Shown: one piece after another, positions 23,540-31,573 of the stretch | How positions within the stretch are numbered: the first letter of the stretch is position 1 | Layout of the letters: each line of letters opens with the position of its first letter | NCBI GenBank assembly: GCA_019348265.1 | Contig: JAHWJV010000003.1 | Coordinates: 1 to 35,741, forward strand | DNA: 35,741 nucleotides | Source: Gemmatimonadota bacterium | GTDB lineage: Bacteria > Gemmatimonadota > Gemmatimonadetes > Longimicrobiales > Longimicrobiaceae | Direction: 5' to 3' | Program-made: the position numbers and the translations under genes | Notes under the pieces: model-generated | What the model was told of the DNA's origin: nothing | Databases searched by the model: none | Seen by the model: the letters and a program-made list of their open reading frames with translations, nothing else

Positions 23540-24640
23540 ATGCGCGACGCCACTCGGGTGATCCACGCCGGGGTGCCCGCACCCGAGCAGGGTACCCCAT
23601 TTCGACGCGGGCCCACCTTCGCGAGCACGTACCACCTGAGCGGCGAGCCCGCGGGAGCGCCGTTCAGCTACGGCCGGTTCGACAATCCGACCTGGGCGGA
23701 TTTTGAGCAGGCGCTCGCCGAGCTGGAGGGGGGGAGCGCCGTGGTGTACCCGTCCGGAATGGCCGCGGTCGCGGCGGTGATGGGATGTGTGTTACGGCCC
23801 GGAGACGCGGTCGTCATGCCGTCCGACAGCTACTACACGTCGCGGGTCCTGGTAGAGGGTTACTTCGCGGCCATGGGGGTCGAGGTACGCACCGCTCCGA
23901 CCGAGGGCGACCAGCAGGCGCAGAAGCTCGAGGGGGCGCGGCTCCTCTGGCTCGAGACTCCGAGCAACCCGGGCCTGGACGTCTGCGACATCGCGCGGCT
24001 GGCCGCGGAGGCGCGACGGCTCGGCGTGCTCGTCGCGGTCGACAACACCACAGCTACCCCGCTGGGACAGCGCCCGCTCTCGCTCGGCGCCGACTTCTCC
24101 GTCGCCTCGGACACCAAAGCGCTTTCCGGGCACAGCGACCTGCTGCTCGGGCACGTGGCCGCGACGGATCCCGACTGGTCGGCTCGGCTGCGGTTATGGC
24201 GAACGCAGATGGGATCGATCCCGGGCCCCATGGAGGTGTGGCTGGCGCACCGATCGCTGGGGACGCTCGACGTCAGGCTGGAGCGGATGTGCGCCAACGC
24301 CCTCGCGATCGCCCGCTTTCTCGCCGAACGTCCCGAGGTCCACCGCGTTCGCTACCCGGGCCTTCCGGACGATCCCGCGCACGGCGTCGCCGCTCGGCAG
24401 ATGAGCCGCTTCGGGCACGTGCTCTCCTTCGAGCTGCCCAACCGCGAATCGGCCGAGCGCTTCTTCGCCGCCTCGCGACTGGTATACGAGGCCACCAGCT
24501 TCGGCGGGCTGCACAGCAGCGCCGAGCGGCGCGCGCGCTGGGGCGGAGACGTCATCCCCGAGGGATTCATCCGATTCAGTGCGGGGCTCGAGGACCCGGA
24601 CGACCTGCTGGAGGACCTCTCCCGGGCGCTCTCGGCTTGA
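23540..24640 (+). CDS. Cystathionine gamma-synthase/lyase family PLP enzyme
   Basis: The 366-aa protein starts at ATG 23540 with GGAG upstream; the 469-aa track version starts too early. It has family features in order: ATRVIHAGVPAPEQGTPFRRGPTFASTYHLS, SYGRFDNPTWADFEQALAELEGGSAVVYPSGMAA, SNPGLDVCDI, VAVDNTTATPLGQRPLSLGADFSVASDTKALSGHSDLLLG with the PLP Lys in SDTKALSGHSD, and a C-terminal YEATSFGGLHSSAERRARW. These enzymes work in transsulfuration (cystathionine, homocysteine or cysteine formation or breakdown). I cannot choose synthase or lyase from sequence alone. No methionine-pathway partner is adjacent. Confidence 0.92.
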   Translation: MRDATRVIHAGVPAPEQGTPFRRGPTFASTYHLSGEPAGAPFSYGRFDNPTWADFEQALAELEGGSAVVYPSGMAAVAAVMGCVLRPGDAVVMPSDSYYTSRVLVEGYFAAMGVEVRTAPTEGDQQAQKLEGARLLWLETPSNPGLDVCDIARLAAEARRLGVLVAVDNTTATPLGQRPLSLGADFSVASDTKALSGHSDLLLGHVAATDPDWSARLRLWRTQMGSIPGPMEVWLAHRSLGTLDVRLERMCANALAIARFLAERPEVHRVRYPGLPDDPAHGVAARQMSRFGHVLSFELPNRESAERFFAASRLVYEATSFGGLHSSAERRARWGGDVIPEGFIRFSAGLEDPDDLLEDLSRALSA

Positions 24641-24665
24641 GATCTTCGGCTGGACGGCGGGTCAT

Positions 24666-24693
24666 TTGCTGCGGTGCGGGGGTACGCTATCAT
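24666..24693 (+). promoter_or_regulatory. Candidate promoter for the DUF4159 gene
   Basis: TTGCTG at 24666-24671, a 16-nt spacer, and TATCAT at 24688-24693, 63 nt upstream of the ATG at 24756. The -10 matches five of six consensus bases. Confidence 0.35.
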
Positions 24694-24755
24694 CCCTACA
24701 GCGCGTCCGCGTTGGAGAGCGTCGTGAGCGGCAGAGCGGAACCCGTGGTGACTGA

Positions 24756-25616
24756 ATGCAAGCCTTTGCCGACTTCGGTCGCCAACCACTCCGGCTGAGC
24801 CGCGTCGCGCGGATGCTCCTCCTGGGCGCGACGCTGCTCGCGGCCGCCAGCCTGGCTGCGCAGGCTCGCGGCTACGGGTACGGCGAGGGTGCCGGCGCAC
24901 CGATCCGCGAGGGGCTGCCGGAGAAGCGCGCCGGCTTCACCTTCTGTCGGCTCCTGTATACCAGCGTCCGCTCGGAGGCCGGCGGCCTGGGCTGGAGCAC
25001 GGATTATCCCGGATCCGACATCAACTTCATGATCCGGCTGTCGCAGTTCACCACGACCCATATCAGCCAGTGGAACGACGGCCAGCCCGGACACGCAGTG
25101 GTCCGGCCATCCGAACCGACCCTCTTCAGCTGCCCCTTCGTGATCATGTCCGACGCCGGCACGGTCGGGTTCAACGACACGGAGGTCGGTCGGATGCGGG
25201 AGTACCTGCTGAAGGGCGGATTCCTCTGGGCGGACGACTTCTGGGGAGAACGCGCCTGGGCGCAGTTCGCCGACCAGATCCAGCGGATCATCCCGGAGTA
25301 CCGGATCGTGGACATCGCGCCCGATCACCCTCTCTTCGCCGCGTATTACACGGTCAAGCGCGTGCCGCAGGTCCCGTCGATCCAGCACTGGCGCCGTAGC
25401 GGTGGCCAGACGTCCGAGCGCGGTGGAGAGAGCGCTCAGACGCACATGCGTGGCATCTTCGACGATGACGGCCGCCTGCTCGTGCTGATGACGCACAACA
25501 CCGATATCTCAGACGGCTGGGAGCGTGAGGGCGAGGACGACGAGTTCTTCTACCTCTTCTCCCCGGAGGCGTACGCCGTCGGGCTGAACGTCGCCATCTG
25601 GACGATGACACACTGA
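24756..25616 (+). CDS. Exported DUF4159-domain protein
   Basis: The 286-aa product has a signal sequence after ATG 24756 or the in-frame ATG 24813 (MLLLGATLLAAASLAAQA). Neither has a strong ribosome site. The DUF4159 domain follows: FTFCRLLYTSVRSEAGGLGWSTDYPGSDINFMIRLSQ, then FSCPFVIMSDAGTVGFNDTEVGRMREYLLKGGFLWADDFWG, HPLFAAYYTVKRVPQVPS and the last segment ending AVGLNVAIWTMTH. DUF4159 proteins are common in bacteria with MoxR/von Willebrand operons and have a Rossmann-like amidotransferase fold; their function is not established. It is 9 nt before the DUF2231 gene, so the two are co-transcribed. The promoter candidate lies at 24666. Confidence 0.88.
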   Translation: MQAFADFGRQPLRLSRVARMLLLGATLLAAASLAAQARGYGYGEGAGAPIREGLPEKRAGFTFCRLLYTSVRSEAGGLGWSTDYPGSDINFMIRLSQFTTTHISQWNDGQPGHAVVRPSEPTLFSCPFVIMSDAGTVGFNDTEVGRMREYLLKGGFLWADDFWGERAWAQFADQIQRIIPEYRIVDIAPDHPLFAAYYTVKRVPQVPSIQHWRRSGGQTSERGGESAQTHMRGIFDDDGRLLVLMTHNTDISDGWEREGEDDEFFYLFSPEAYAVGLNVAIWTMTH

Positions 25617-25625
25617 GGAGAATAC

Positions 25626-26150
25626 ATGGAAGCGAGAGCGAAGCTGTTCGGCCACCCGATCCACCAGATGCTGATCGTCCTCCCGCTGGGTCTCCTCAGC
25701 GGTGTGGTCATCTTCGACGTCATCTACCTGCTGAGCGGCGGCCTGCAGTGGGCGACGATCTCCTACTGGCTCATCCCGGCGGGCGTGGTCAGCGGGCTGG
25801 TAGCCGCCGCGTTCGGGATCGCGGATTGGACCAAGATCCCGCGCGCCACTCGGGCGAAGAGCGTGGGGACGCGCCACGGAGCCGGCAACGGGGTCGTGGT
25901 GGTGCTCTTCCTGGCGAGCTGGCTCCTGCGCGGGAGCCCGGTCGACCGCCCCGGTCTGGTGGCGATCGGCCTCGCGCTGGCGGGTGGGGGCCTGTCGATG
26001 GTCACCGGCTGGCTGGGCGGCGAGCTGGTCGGCCGGCTGGGCGTCGGCGTGGACGATGGGGCGCACCTGGACGCACCCAGCTCGCTTTCCGGCCGCCCCG
26101 CCTCGGGGATGCCGGAGCGCGGCCGCGGCAACCCTCCGCCTCGGCGGTGA
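25626..26150 (+). CDS. DUF2231 multi-pass membrane protein
   Basis: The 174-aa product has GAGGAGAATAC upstream of ATG 25626, an ideal spacing. The start FGHPIHQMLIVLPLGLLSGVVIFDVIYLL is the DUF2231 signature with conserved GHPxH. Four hydrophobic segments lie at about 13-33, 44-64, 84-100 and 108-128. The C-terminal 45 residues are hydrophilic and Pro/Gly/Arg-rich. The function of DUF2231 is unknown; the His in GHPIH might bind heme or metal. It shares an operon with the DUF4159 gene and ends before a hairpin terminator. Confidence 0.87.
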   Translation: MEARAKLFGHPIHQMLIVLPLGLLSGVVIFDVIYLLSGGLQWATISYWLIPAGVVSGLVAAAFGIADWTKIPRATRAKSVGTRHGAGNGVVVVLFLASWLLRGSPVDRPGLVAIGLALAGGGLSMVTGWLGGELVGRLGVGVDDGAHLDAPSSLSGRPASGMPERGRGNPPPRR

Positions 26151-26178
26151 CCTCGCCTCACCCTTGCCCGCCGCCGAG

Positions 26179-26210
26179 CGGACGTTCATGCTATCGGACG
26201 TCCGTTTCTT
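26179..26210 (+). terminator. Terminator after the DUF4159-DUF2231 operon
   Basis: CGGACGT (26179-26185) and ACGTCCG (26198-26204) form a 7-bp stem with a 12-nt loop, followed by TTTCTT. It lies 29 nt past the stop of the DUF2231 gene and 65 nt before the M16 gene. Confidence 0.6.
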
Positions 26211-26268
26211 CCGCAGCGCCTGCTCCAGCAGTTGGTAGCGCCCCCTCATCCTCCATCCAGATGCTCAC

Positions 26269-29136
26269 ATGACCGCGCTTTTCCGTAACGCCTTCGCCGG
26301 AGCGTTTACCTGTGGTATGGTCCTCCTGGCGCCGGCCATTTCGGCTGCCCAGGCCCAGCCAGACGCGGCTGCGGCGGCCGCTGACCAGGCCATCCCGACG
26401 GATCCGACGGTGCGAATCGGGACGCTCCCCAACGGGCTCCGCTACTATATCCGCAAGAACACCGAGCCGCAGAAGCGGGCGGAGCTCCGCCTGGTGGTGA
26501 ACGCCGGGAGCGTGCTGGAGGATGACGACCAGCGCGGGCTGGCGCACCTGCTGGAGCACATGGCCTTCAACGGAACGCGCAACTTCGAGAAGCAGGAGCT
26601 CGTTCGGTACCTTCAGTCGGTGGGGATGCGCTTCGGCCCGGACGTGAACGCGTACACCAGCTTCGACGAGACGGTGTACATGCTCACCCTTCCCACCGAC
26701 AGCGCCAGGGTGCTCGAGACCGGCTTCCAGATCCTGGAGGACTGGGCGCACGGCATCTCCCTCGATTCGGTGGAAGTGGAAAAGGAGCGTGGGGTGGTGA
26801 TCGAGGAGTGGCGCCTCGGTCAGGGCGCGCAGTCGCGGATGCGAGACAAGCAGTTCCCGATCCTCTTCCGCGGGTCCAGGTACGCGGAGCGCCTCCCGAT
26901 CGGCACGCTCCAGAGCCTGCAGACGGCGAAGCCCTCGGCCGTTCGCCGGTTTTACCGCGAGTGGTACCGCCCCGATCTGATGGCCGTGGTCGCGGTCGGC
27001 GACTTCGATCCGGACCGGATCGAGGCGCTCATCCGCCAGCGCTTCTCGGGCATCGCCAGGCCGGCGAACCCGCGGCCGCGCCCGGTCGTCCCCGTGCCCG
27101 ACCACGCGGAGCCGCTGGTGGCGATCGCCACCGACAAGGAGGCGTCGTATACGCTGGTCGGGCTGCTGTACAAGCAGCCGGTTCGGTCGATGAAGACGGT
27201 CGCCGAGTACCGCCGCAGCGTGGTCGAGTCGCTGTACAATGGAATGCTGAACGAGCGCTTCCTGGAGATGACCCGGCGCGCGGATGCGCCATTCGCGCAG
27301 GCGTTCTCGGGACAGGGACGCTTCGTACGGGCGAAGGAGGCCTACCAGCTTCAGGCGGTCGTTCCCGAGACGGGGGTGGAGCGTGGGCTGGACGCGCTCC
27401 TCACCGAGGCGGAGCGCGTCGCCCGGCACGGGTTCACCGCAACCGAGCTGGAGCGGCAGAAGACGAGCGTGCTCCGTTCGATGGAGCGCGCCTACGCAGA
27501 GCGGGAGAAGGCCCCGTCGAATCAACTCGTCGAGGAGTACGTCCGCCACTTCCTGGTGGAGGAGCCCACGCCCGGCATCGCCTTCGAATACGAGCTCTAC
27601 CAGCGCGTCCTGCCGGGGATCACGCTCGCGGAGGTGAACGCCCTCGCGCGCGAATGGCTGACGGACGAGAACCGTGTGGTCATGGTGAATGCGCCCGACA
27701 AGCCCGGCGTCCAGATCCCCGGCCAGCAGGCGCTTCTGGCGGTATTCGGCGCTGCCGAGGGCAAGGAAGTAACGGCGTACGTGGACGCGGTCTCGGACGT
27801 TCCTCTGCTGGTGAAGCCAGCGCGCGCCGGCTCGGTGACGAGCGTTCGGGAAGTGCCGGAGGTAGGGGTCACCGAATGGCGGCTCAGCAACGGTGTACGC
27901 GTCCTGCTCAAGCCCACCGACTTCAAAGCGGACGAGATCCTCGTAACCGCCTACAGCCTGGGGGGCGCGTCGCTGACGGAGGATCGCGACTACATCGCGG
28001 CCCTCACCGCGGGGATGATCGCTACCCAGGCGGCGAAGCTCGGCGAGCTCGACCCCACCGCCCTGCGAAAGAGCCTCGCCGGCAAGGCGGTCCAGGTGGC
28101 TCCGTCCCTCGGGGCCATCGATGAGGGGATTAACGGACGTGCCTCGCCGAAGGATCTGGAGACGCTGTTCCAGCTCGTGCACCTCTATTTCACCGCGGCG
28201 CAGCCGGACACCCCGTCTTTCGAGGGGCTGCGCAGCCAGTTGCGCAGCGTCTACCAGAACATGGCGGCGAACCCGGAGCAGGCCTTCCAGGATTCCGTGC
28301 AGGCGGTGCTCACGCAGCACCACCCGCGCGCCCGTCCGTTCACGCTCCAAACGGTCGACCAGATGGACCTGAACCGCTCCCTGACCATCTACCGCGACCG
28401 CTTTGCGGATGCAGGTGACTTCACCTTTACCTTTGTCGGCAACTTCAAGCCAGAGGAGCTGCGGCCGCTGGTCGAGAGCTATCTCGCTACGCTGCCGACG
28501 ACGGGAAGGAGGGAAACCTGGCGCGACCTGGGCATCGAGTACCCGCGTGGCGTGGTCCGGAAGGAGGTGCGGCGGGGGGTGGAGCCGAAGAGCACCAGCC
28601 GGCTCGTCTTTACCGGACCATTCGAGTTCACCCGCGAGAACCTGCACGCGATGAGCTCGCTGGCCGATATCCTTCGCGAGCGGCTGCGCAACGAACTACG
28701 CGAGGAGCTCAGCGCCACCTATGGCGTCTCGGTGAACGCCAGCGGGGTGAGGGACCCGAAGCCCCTCTACCGGCTGGACATCAGCTTCGGCTCCGCGCCG
28801 GAGCGGCGCGAGGAGCTGACCGCACGCGTGCTGGCGCAGATCGACAGCCTGCGCACGAATCCGCCGTCGGCACAGGAGGTGGCCACCGTCCAGGAGCAGC
28901 AGCGCCGTGCACTGGAGACGAACCGGCGGCAGAACGGCTACTGGCTCAACCTGATCACGTCGTACGACCGTCGCGGCTGGGACATCCGTGAAGCGCTTCA
29001 GGAGGAGGAGCGGGTCTCGGGGTTAGATCCGCGCGTGATCCACGAGGCGGCACGGCGTTATCTCGACACCCGGAACTACGTCCACGCCTGGCTGGTTCCA
29101 GAGACACAGGGCGCGCCGGCTACACCGGCTCGCTGA
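26269..29136 (+). CDS. M16-family zinc metallopeptidase (PqqL-like, two-half protein)
   Basis: The 955-aa exported protein starts at ATG 26269 with a signal peptide (GMVLLAPAISAAQA). The first M16 domain has the inverted zinc motif HLLEH at 93-97 and the third ligand candidate E173 in EKERGVVIEEW. The second half (about residue 535 on, TEWRLSNGVRVLLKPTDF) repeats the fold without HxxEH, as usual, and has LRNELREELSATYGVSVNASG for substrate binding. Family size (about 900-960 aa) fits. Such proteins degrade peptides that enter the periplasm, and PqqL is linked to iron uptake from host proteins. It precedes a small SGNH gene by 63 nt. Nothing indicates the substrate. A long antisense ORF (818 aa) is a shadow. 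Confidence 0.93.
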   Translation: MTALFRNAFAGAFTCGMVLLAPAISAAQAQPDAAAAAADQAIPTDPTVRIGTLPNGLRYYIRKNTEPQKRAELRLVVNAGSVLEDDDQRGLAHLLEHMAFNGTRNFEKQELVRYLQSVGMRFGPDVNAYTSFDETVYMLTLPTDSARVLETGFQILEDWAHGISLDSVEVEKERGVVIEEWRLGQGAQSRMRDKQFPILFRGSRYAERLPIGTLQSLQTAKPSAVRRFYREWYRPDLMAVVAVGDFDPDRIEALIRQRFSGIARPANPRPRPVVPVPDHAEPLVAIATDKEASYTLVGLLYKQPVRSMKTVAEYRRSVVESLYNGMLNERFLEMTRRADAPFAQAFSGQGRFVRAKEAYQLQAVVPETGVERGLDALLTEAERVARHGFTATELERQKTSVLRSMERAYAEREKAPSNQLVEEYVRHFLVEEPTPGIAFEYELYQRVLPGITLAEVNALAREWLTDENRVVMVNAPDKPGVQIPGQQALLAVFGAAEGKEVTAYVDAVSDVPLLVKPARAGSVTSVREVPEVGVTEWRLSNGVRVLLKPTDFKADEILVTAYSLGGASLTEDRDYIAALTAGMIATQAAKLGELDPTALRKSLAGKAVQVAPSLGAIDEGINGRASPKDLETLFQLVHLYFTAAQPDTPSFEGLRSQLRSVYQNMAANPEQAFQDSVQAVLTQHHPRARPFTLQTVDQMDLNRSLTIYRDRFADAGDFTFTFVGNFKPEELRPLVESYLATLPTTGRRETWRDLGIEYPRGVVRKEVRRGVEPKSTSRLVFTGPFEFTRENLHAMSSLADILRERLRNELREELSATYGVSVNASGVRDPKPLYRLDISFGSAPERREELTARVLAQIDSLRTNPPSAQEVATVQEQQRRALETNRRQNGYWLNLITSYDRRGWDIREALQEEERVSGLDPRVIHEAARRYLDTRNYVHAWLVPETQGAPATPAR

Positions 29137-29199
29137 TCCGACCGAACGGGAGCTCGAGGTCGGCCTACCGCTTCATTATCTCCGAGACGCCTGCACCGG

Positions 29200-29829
29200 A
29201 TGTCGCACGTAGTTCTGCTGGGGGACTCGATCTTCGACAACGCCGCCTACGTGGCGGGCGGACCGGACGTGGTGACGCAGCTCCGCGCCATCCTGCCGGC
29301 GGGCTGGCGTGCGACGCTCTGCGCGGTCGACGGCGCGGTGGTTTCCGGTGTGGAACGGCAGCTCACGCGGATGCCAGGGGACGCCACCCATTTGGTGCTG
29401 AGCATCGGCGGAAACGATTCGCTGGGCCACATCGGCATTCTCGATCGGCCGGCGCGCTCCACTGCCGACGCACTCGATCTTCTCGCCGGAATCGGAAGTA
29501 CCTTTGCCGGTCATTACGGCGAGATGCTGGAGGAGGTGCTCGCCCACGGCCTTCCCACCACCGTCTGTACCATCTACGAGGGAGCTCTTCCCGACCCGGC
29601 GCTGCATCGGCGCGCCAGGGTGGCGCTGCACGCGTTCAACGACCCGATCGTCCGCGCCGCGCTCGAGAGCGGCTCCTCGCTGATCGACCTTCGCCTCGTC
29701 TGCAACAATCCGGGCGATTACGCCAATCCCATCGAACCATCGGTGCAGGGCGGCGAGAAGATCGCGCGGGCTATCGCCGCCGCGGTCGGCGTCGGCCACG
29801 GCGGACGGCGGAGCGACGTGTTCAGCTGA
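29200..29829 (+). CDS. Cytoplasmic small SGNH/GDSL hydrolase
   Basis: The 209-aa product lacks a signal peptide. Blocks: VVLLGDSIFDNAAY with the nucleophile Ser, DGAVVSGV with a Gly-containing turn, LSIGGNDSLG with the Asn, and the last block DYANPIEPSVQGGEKIA in place of the normal DxxHP; the catalytic His is not obvious. This form is seen in other SGNH proteins of unassigned substrate. The start at ATG 29200 is set by the family start. The ribosome site is weak. It follows the M16 gene by 63 nt, and co-transcription is possible. Confidence 0.83.
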   Translation: MSHVVLLGDSIFDNAAYVAGGPDVVTQLRAILPAGWRATLCAVDGAVVSGVERQLTRMPGDATHLVLSIGGNDSLGHIGILDRPARSTADALDLLAGIGSTFAGHYGEMLEEVLAHGLPTTVCTIYEGALPDPALHRRARVALHAFNDPIVRAALESGSSLIDLRLVCNNPGDYANPIEPSVQGGEKIARAIAAAVGVGHGGRRSDVFS

Positions 29830-29908
29830 GCCCGGTCGCGAAACCCTCGCGAGGGCCGCTCCGTAGGATTCGGATATCCGATCTTCTTACCCACAGCGCA
29901 AACTCCAT

Positions 29909-30214
29909 ATGGACCAGGACCTCGCACCCATGATCGTGATGGTCACCGCCATTCTGACGACTGGCGGTGTGCTGATCCTGCGCCCGGTCGCCAAGCATCT
30001 CGCCGAGTACCTCCGGAGCCTCACGGAGCAGAGCCGCCTCGGCGCGGGCGGCGCCGTCGCCGAGAACGCGCAGCTCCGCGAGCTGCTTTCCACCGTTGAG
30101 AGCCGGCTCGCGCTGCTGGAGGAGCGGCAGAACTTTACCGAGAACCTGCTGAGCGCGCGTCGCGAGCCGCCTCCGCTGGCTCCGGAGCGGAAGCGGCTCC
30201 CGGTCGAGATTTGA
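29909..30214 (+). CDS. Membrane-anchored coiled-coil small protein (101 aa)
   Basis: The start at ATG 29909 (CATATG) is followed by a single N-terminal hydrophobic segment (MIVMVTAILTTGGVLILRPVAKHLAEYL), then a polar coiled coil (AENAQLRELLSTVESRLALLEERQNFTENLL), then a Pro/Arg tail. Such small proteins, one TM plus coiled coil, recur in related genomes but have no assigned role. Two perfect 12-nt palindromes lie upstream (29844-29855 and 29870-29881). I do not recognise a specific family. Confidence 0.72.
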   Translation: MDQDLAPMIVMVTAILTTGGVLILRPVAKHLAEYLRSLTEQSRLGAGGAVAENAQLRELLSTVESRLALLEERQNFTENLLSARREPPPLAPERKRLPVEI

Positions 30215-30370
30215 CATCGGGAGCTAGCTCCGCGGCCCCGCCCTCCCTCCATGGGGATGTACTTGGCCATGACAGGCGTTGGACCGGCCCCAGCTCGTCG
30301 CCGTGATACCGCGTGCGCACTGGGATCCCCGTCCGCTTCGCCAGGTGGACCGGTGAGGACCCCGGCGGCG

Positions 30371-31573
30371 TCAGGGGGTTCGGATCGCCGGGAGTCGGAT
30401 GATGAAGGAGGAGCCGACGCCCACCCGGCTCTCGAGCTCGAGCGCACCGCCCATCTGTTGAACCAGGCCGTGCGAGATGGCGAGCCCGAGGCCGACCCCC
30501 GGCACACCGGCCGTGCCGGCGCTGCGGTAAAATGGCTCGAAGATGGCCGCCTGCTCCGCTTCGGGAATCCCCGGGCCGCTGTCGGTGACCCGGATCTCGC
30601 CCCAGGCGGCGCCGTCGACGAGCCGCTCGGAGGTGGTGACGGAGATGGCGCCGTCCTGCGGCGTGAACTTCACCGCGTTGCCGATCAGGTTTACGAGTAC
30701 CTGGCGGATGCGTGCGGCGTCGCCCGAAGCTATCACGTCCGCCTGCTTGCCGAGGTGGAGCGTCTGCAGCTTGGCGTCGGAAGCGGGGATCAGCATGTGA
30801 ACGGCCTCACGCGCGACCTCGGCGAGCCGAACCGGCTCGGCGGTGATCCTCACCACGCCTGCGCTGAGGCGAGCCATGTCCATCACGTTGTCGAGCAGGG
30901 AAAGCAGGTGCCTGCCGCTCATGCGGACACGCCCGATCGTCTCGCGTTGTCGATCGGTGATCGGGCCCTGCATCTCCTCCTCGAGAATCGCGCAGTACCC
31001 GTCGATCGCACCCAGCGGGGTGCGGATGTCGTGCGCGAGAGTGGCGAGGGCGCGGTCTTTGGCGCTGGTAGCGCCTTCGCTGGCCCGCAACCGGTCCTCC
31101 AGCTCGATCCGCACCTCGCCCCCGAGCCGGGCGTTCTCCACCGCCACCGCCGCCTGATCCGCGAGAGCGGACAGGAGCGATTCGTCGTCGTCCGTGCACC
31201 CCTGCCGCAGGGCCACGGCCAGCAGGCCCGTGACCACGCCACCGACCACGAGCGGAACCGCGATGAAGTAGTCGTCGGGAACGGCGAGCAGCCCCTGGAG
31301 CCTGCCGATCACCTCGTCCGTCACGGGGGCGCGGAACCGGGCGATCAGCTCCTCGTCGATGCCATGCGCCGCGCGCACGTGGAGGAGCCCCTCCGCGTCG
31401 GCGAGCATGAGCACGGCGGCCGACGCATCGAGGAGCTCGGCGCCGCGCTCGACCGTGAGCCGAGTCACCTGGTCCATCGACGTGGTGTACGTCAGCGCGC
31501 GGCTGATCTCCGTCAGCCTGCGGAGCTGTGCGAAGCCCGGGTCGACGGTCGCGAAAGTGGAGCCTTCGTTCAT
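30371..31573 (-). CDS. GAF-domain sensor histidine kinase (last gene of KaiC operon)
   Basis: The 400-aa soluble kinase begins at ATG 31573, overlapping the KaiC stop as ATGA. Residues 15-150 are a GAF domain (LTEISRALTYTTSMDQVTRLTVERGAELLDA, then YFIAVPLVVGGVVTGLLAVALR). HisKA has the phospho-His H181 in LATLAHDIRTPLGAIDGY. HATPase_c shows N-box NLIGNAVKFTP, G1 DSGPGIP and G2 GVGLGLAIS. No membrane segment is seen, so the kinase senses a cytoplasmic ligand through GAF. Its usual partner would be a receiver with an Asp, but the receiver in the operon carries Glu. See the operon finding. Confidence 0.93.
   Translation of the reverse strand: MNEGSTFATVDPGFAQLRRLTEISRALTYTTSMDQVTRLTVERGAELLDASAAVLMLADAEGLLHVRAAHGIDEELIARFRAPVTDEVIGRLQGLLAVPDDYFIAVPLVVGGVVTGLLAVALRQGCTDDDESLLSALADQAAVAVENARLGGEVRIELEDRLRASEGATSAKDRALATLAHDIRTPLGAIDGYCAILEEEMQGPITDRQRETIGRVRMSGRHLLSLLDNVMDMARLSAGVVRITAEPVRLAEVAREAVHMLIPASDAKLQTLHLGKQADVIASGDAARIRQVLVNLIGNAVKFTPQDGAISVTTSERLVDGAAWGEIRVTDSGPGIPEAEQAAIFEPFYRSAGTAGVPGVGLGLAISHGLVQQMGGALELESRVGVGSSFIIRLPAIRTP

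Noticed and set aside
26191-28647. 818-aa ORF on the minus strand
   Set aside because: Antisense shadow of the M16 peptidase. It has His/Arg/Leu-rich composition typical of high-GC reverse frames, no start signals and no motifs.
30215-30370. Possible small peptide MAKYIPMEGG on the minus strand upstream of the membrane protein region
   Set aside because: No ribosome site, no family recognised, and the frame runs into shadow sequence. The gap is treated as non-coding.
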